Source: Owenia fusiformis
Taxonomy: Eukaryota; Annelida; Polychaeta; Sabellida; Oweniidae
Length of the DNA: 23,173 nt
Direction: 5' to 3'
Assembly: GCA_903813345.2 (NCBI GenBank)
Contig: CAIIXF020000668.1
Coordinates: 1-23,173, forward strand
Shown one piece after another: positions 23,003 through 23,173 of this stretch (positions are counted from its first letter, which is position 1; every line of letters begins with the position of its first letter). Below the pieces are notes generated by a model. The model saw only the letters and a program-made list of their open reading frames with translations, was not told the origin of the DNA and did no database searches. The position numbers were made by a program, and so were the translations under genes.

Positions 23003-23173
23003 TCGGAAGAAAAATTTATTTCGTAACACTCATCCGAGGAGGGTCTCATCCTAAATGTGTCTCGTCCGGAGACGTGTCATCCCGAGATGACACCAGACAT
23101 CACGACTCTGTTCAACTTGAACTATAACATCATTTTATACCATTAATTTCAATTTTCGGAAGAAAAATTTATT

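Larger units (their letters stand above)
1..23173. repeat. Satellite DNA array, 153 bp monomer, about 152 head-to-tail units
   Basis: The same sequence recurs every 153 bp from edge to edge; for example TCGGAAG starts at 20401 and again at 20554. From the first unit start (8) to the last (23156) I count 152 units. The total length fits 153 bp each, minus one 77 bp deletion, three 8 bp deletions and small indels. No inverted unit, unique spacer, transposon, RNA gene or promoter was seen. The consensus has 61 G+C in 153 bases and 8 CpGs. Most units differ from it at 0-3 positions. Small insertions occur near 399 (5 bp), 14697 (2 bp), 15590 (3 bp) and 22121 (3 bp). Monomer length, homogeneity and absence of genes are typical of eukaryotic (peri)centromeric or heterochromatic satellites. 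The chromosomal location is inferred. I do not recognise this as a named satellite family. Confidence 0.98.

Noticed and set aside
1-23173. Repetitive protein gene, since 153 is divisible by 3
   Set aside because: A frame open in one unit would be open through the array, but all three plus frames contain TAA in each unit, and all three minus frames also contain stops.
1-23173. CRISPR array
   Set aside because: The repeat is continuous with no unique spacers, is far longer than CRISPR repeats and has no cas genes nearby.
1-23173. Telomeric or subtelomeric short repeats, or a transposon terminal structure
   Set aside because: No TTAGGG- or TTTAGGG-type runs, no target-site duplications, and no non-satellite sequence anywhere in the window.

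Overview
The whole 23,173 bp window is one head-to-tail tandem array of a 153 bp satellite monomer. It contains no gene. I count about 152 repeat units, all in the same orientation: mostly 153 bp, three of 145 bp, and one 76 bp remnant. The window starts at monomer position 147 and stops at position 18 (position 1 is the T of TCGGAAG), so the array runs on past both edges. Positions 20401-20553 are an exact copy of the consensus I derived by eye and serve as the reference monomer. It is about 40% G+C with 8 CpGs (observed/expected about 1.3). This points to pericentromeric, centromeric or other heterochromatic satellite DNA of a eukaryote. I cannot name the species. Recurrent CpG to TpG/CpA changes suggest a genome with cytosine methylation, such as a plant, a vertebrate or a methylating invertebrate.

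Layout. (1) 1-2500: the same monomer, but unusually rich in 1-base insertions and deletions. (2) About 2138-5187: monomers with an A5T3 run and monomers with an A4T4 run alternate in a 3-monomer (459 bp) order, with some 4-monomer units. (3) About 7096-13191: two adjacent, almost identical blocks of 20 monomers (3,058-3,059 bp apart), matched by at least 13 shared private variants. (4) From about 14.2 kb the A4T4 form disappears, and a G-to-C variant at monomer position 43 becomes common, often at 3-monomer spacing. (5) 16500-16575: a half monomer left by a 77 bp deletion. (6) 19832-21062: about eight monomers without a single difference. (7) 22392-23002: four monomers of a distinct subfamily, after which the canonical sequence resumes.

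Within the monomer, positions 93-150 are nearly invariant, even in the distinct subfamily, while positions 1-92 carry most variation. Positions 55-97 hold nested inverted repeats, and positions 108-120 form a 6-1-6 palindrome. The array therefore shows several layers of concerted evolution (monomer, trimer, 20-mer), plus methylation-type decay and a possible protein-binding or structural block. All six frames of the monomer contain stops, so the array is not coding.
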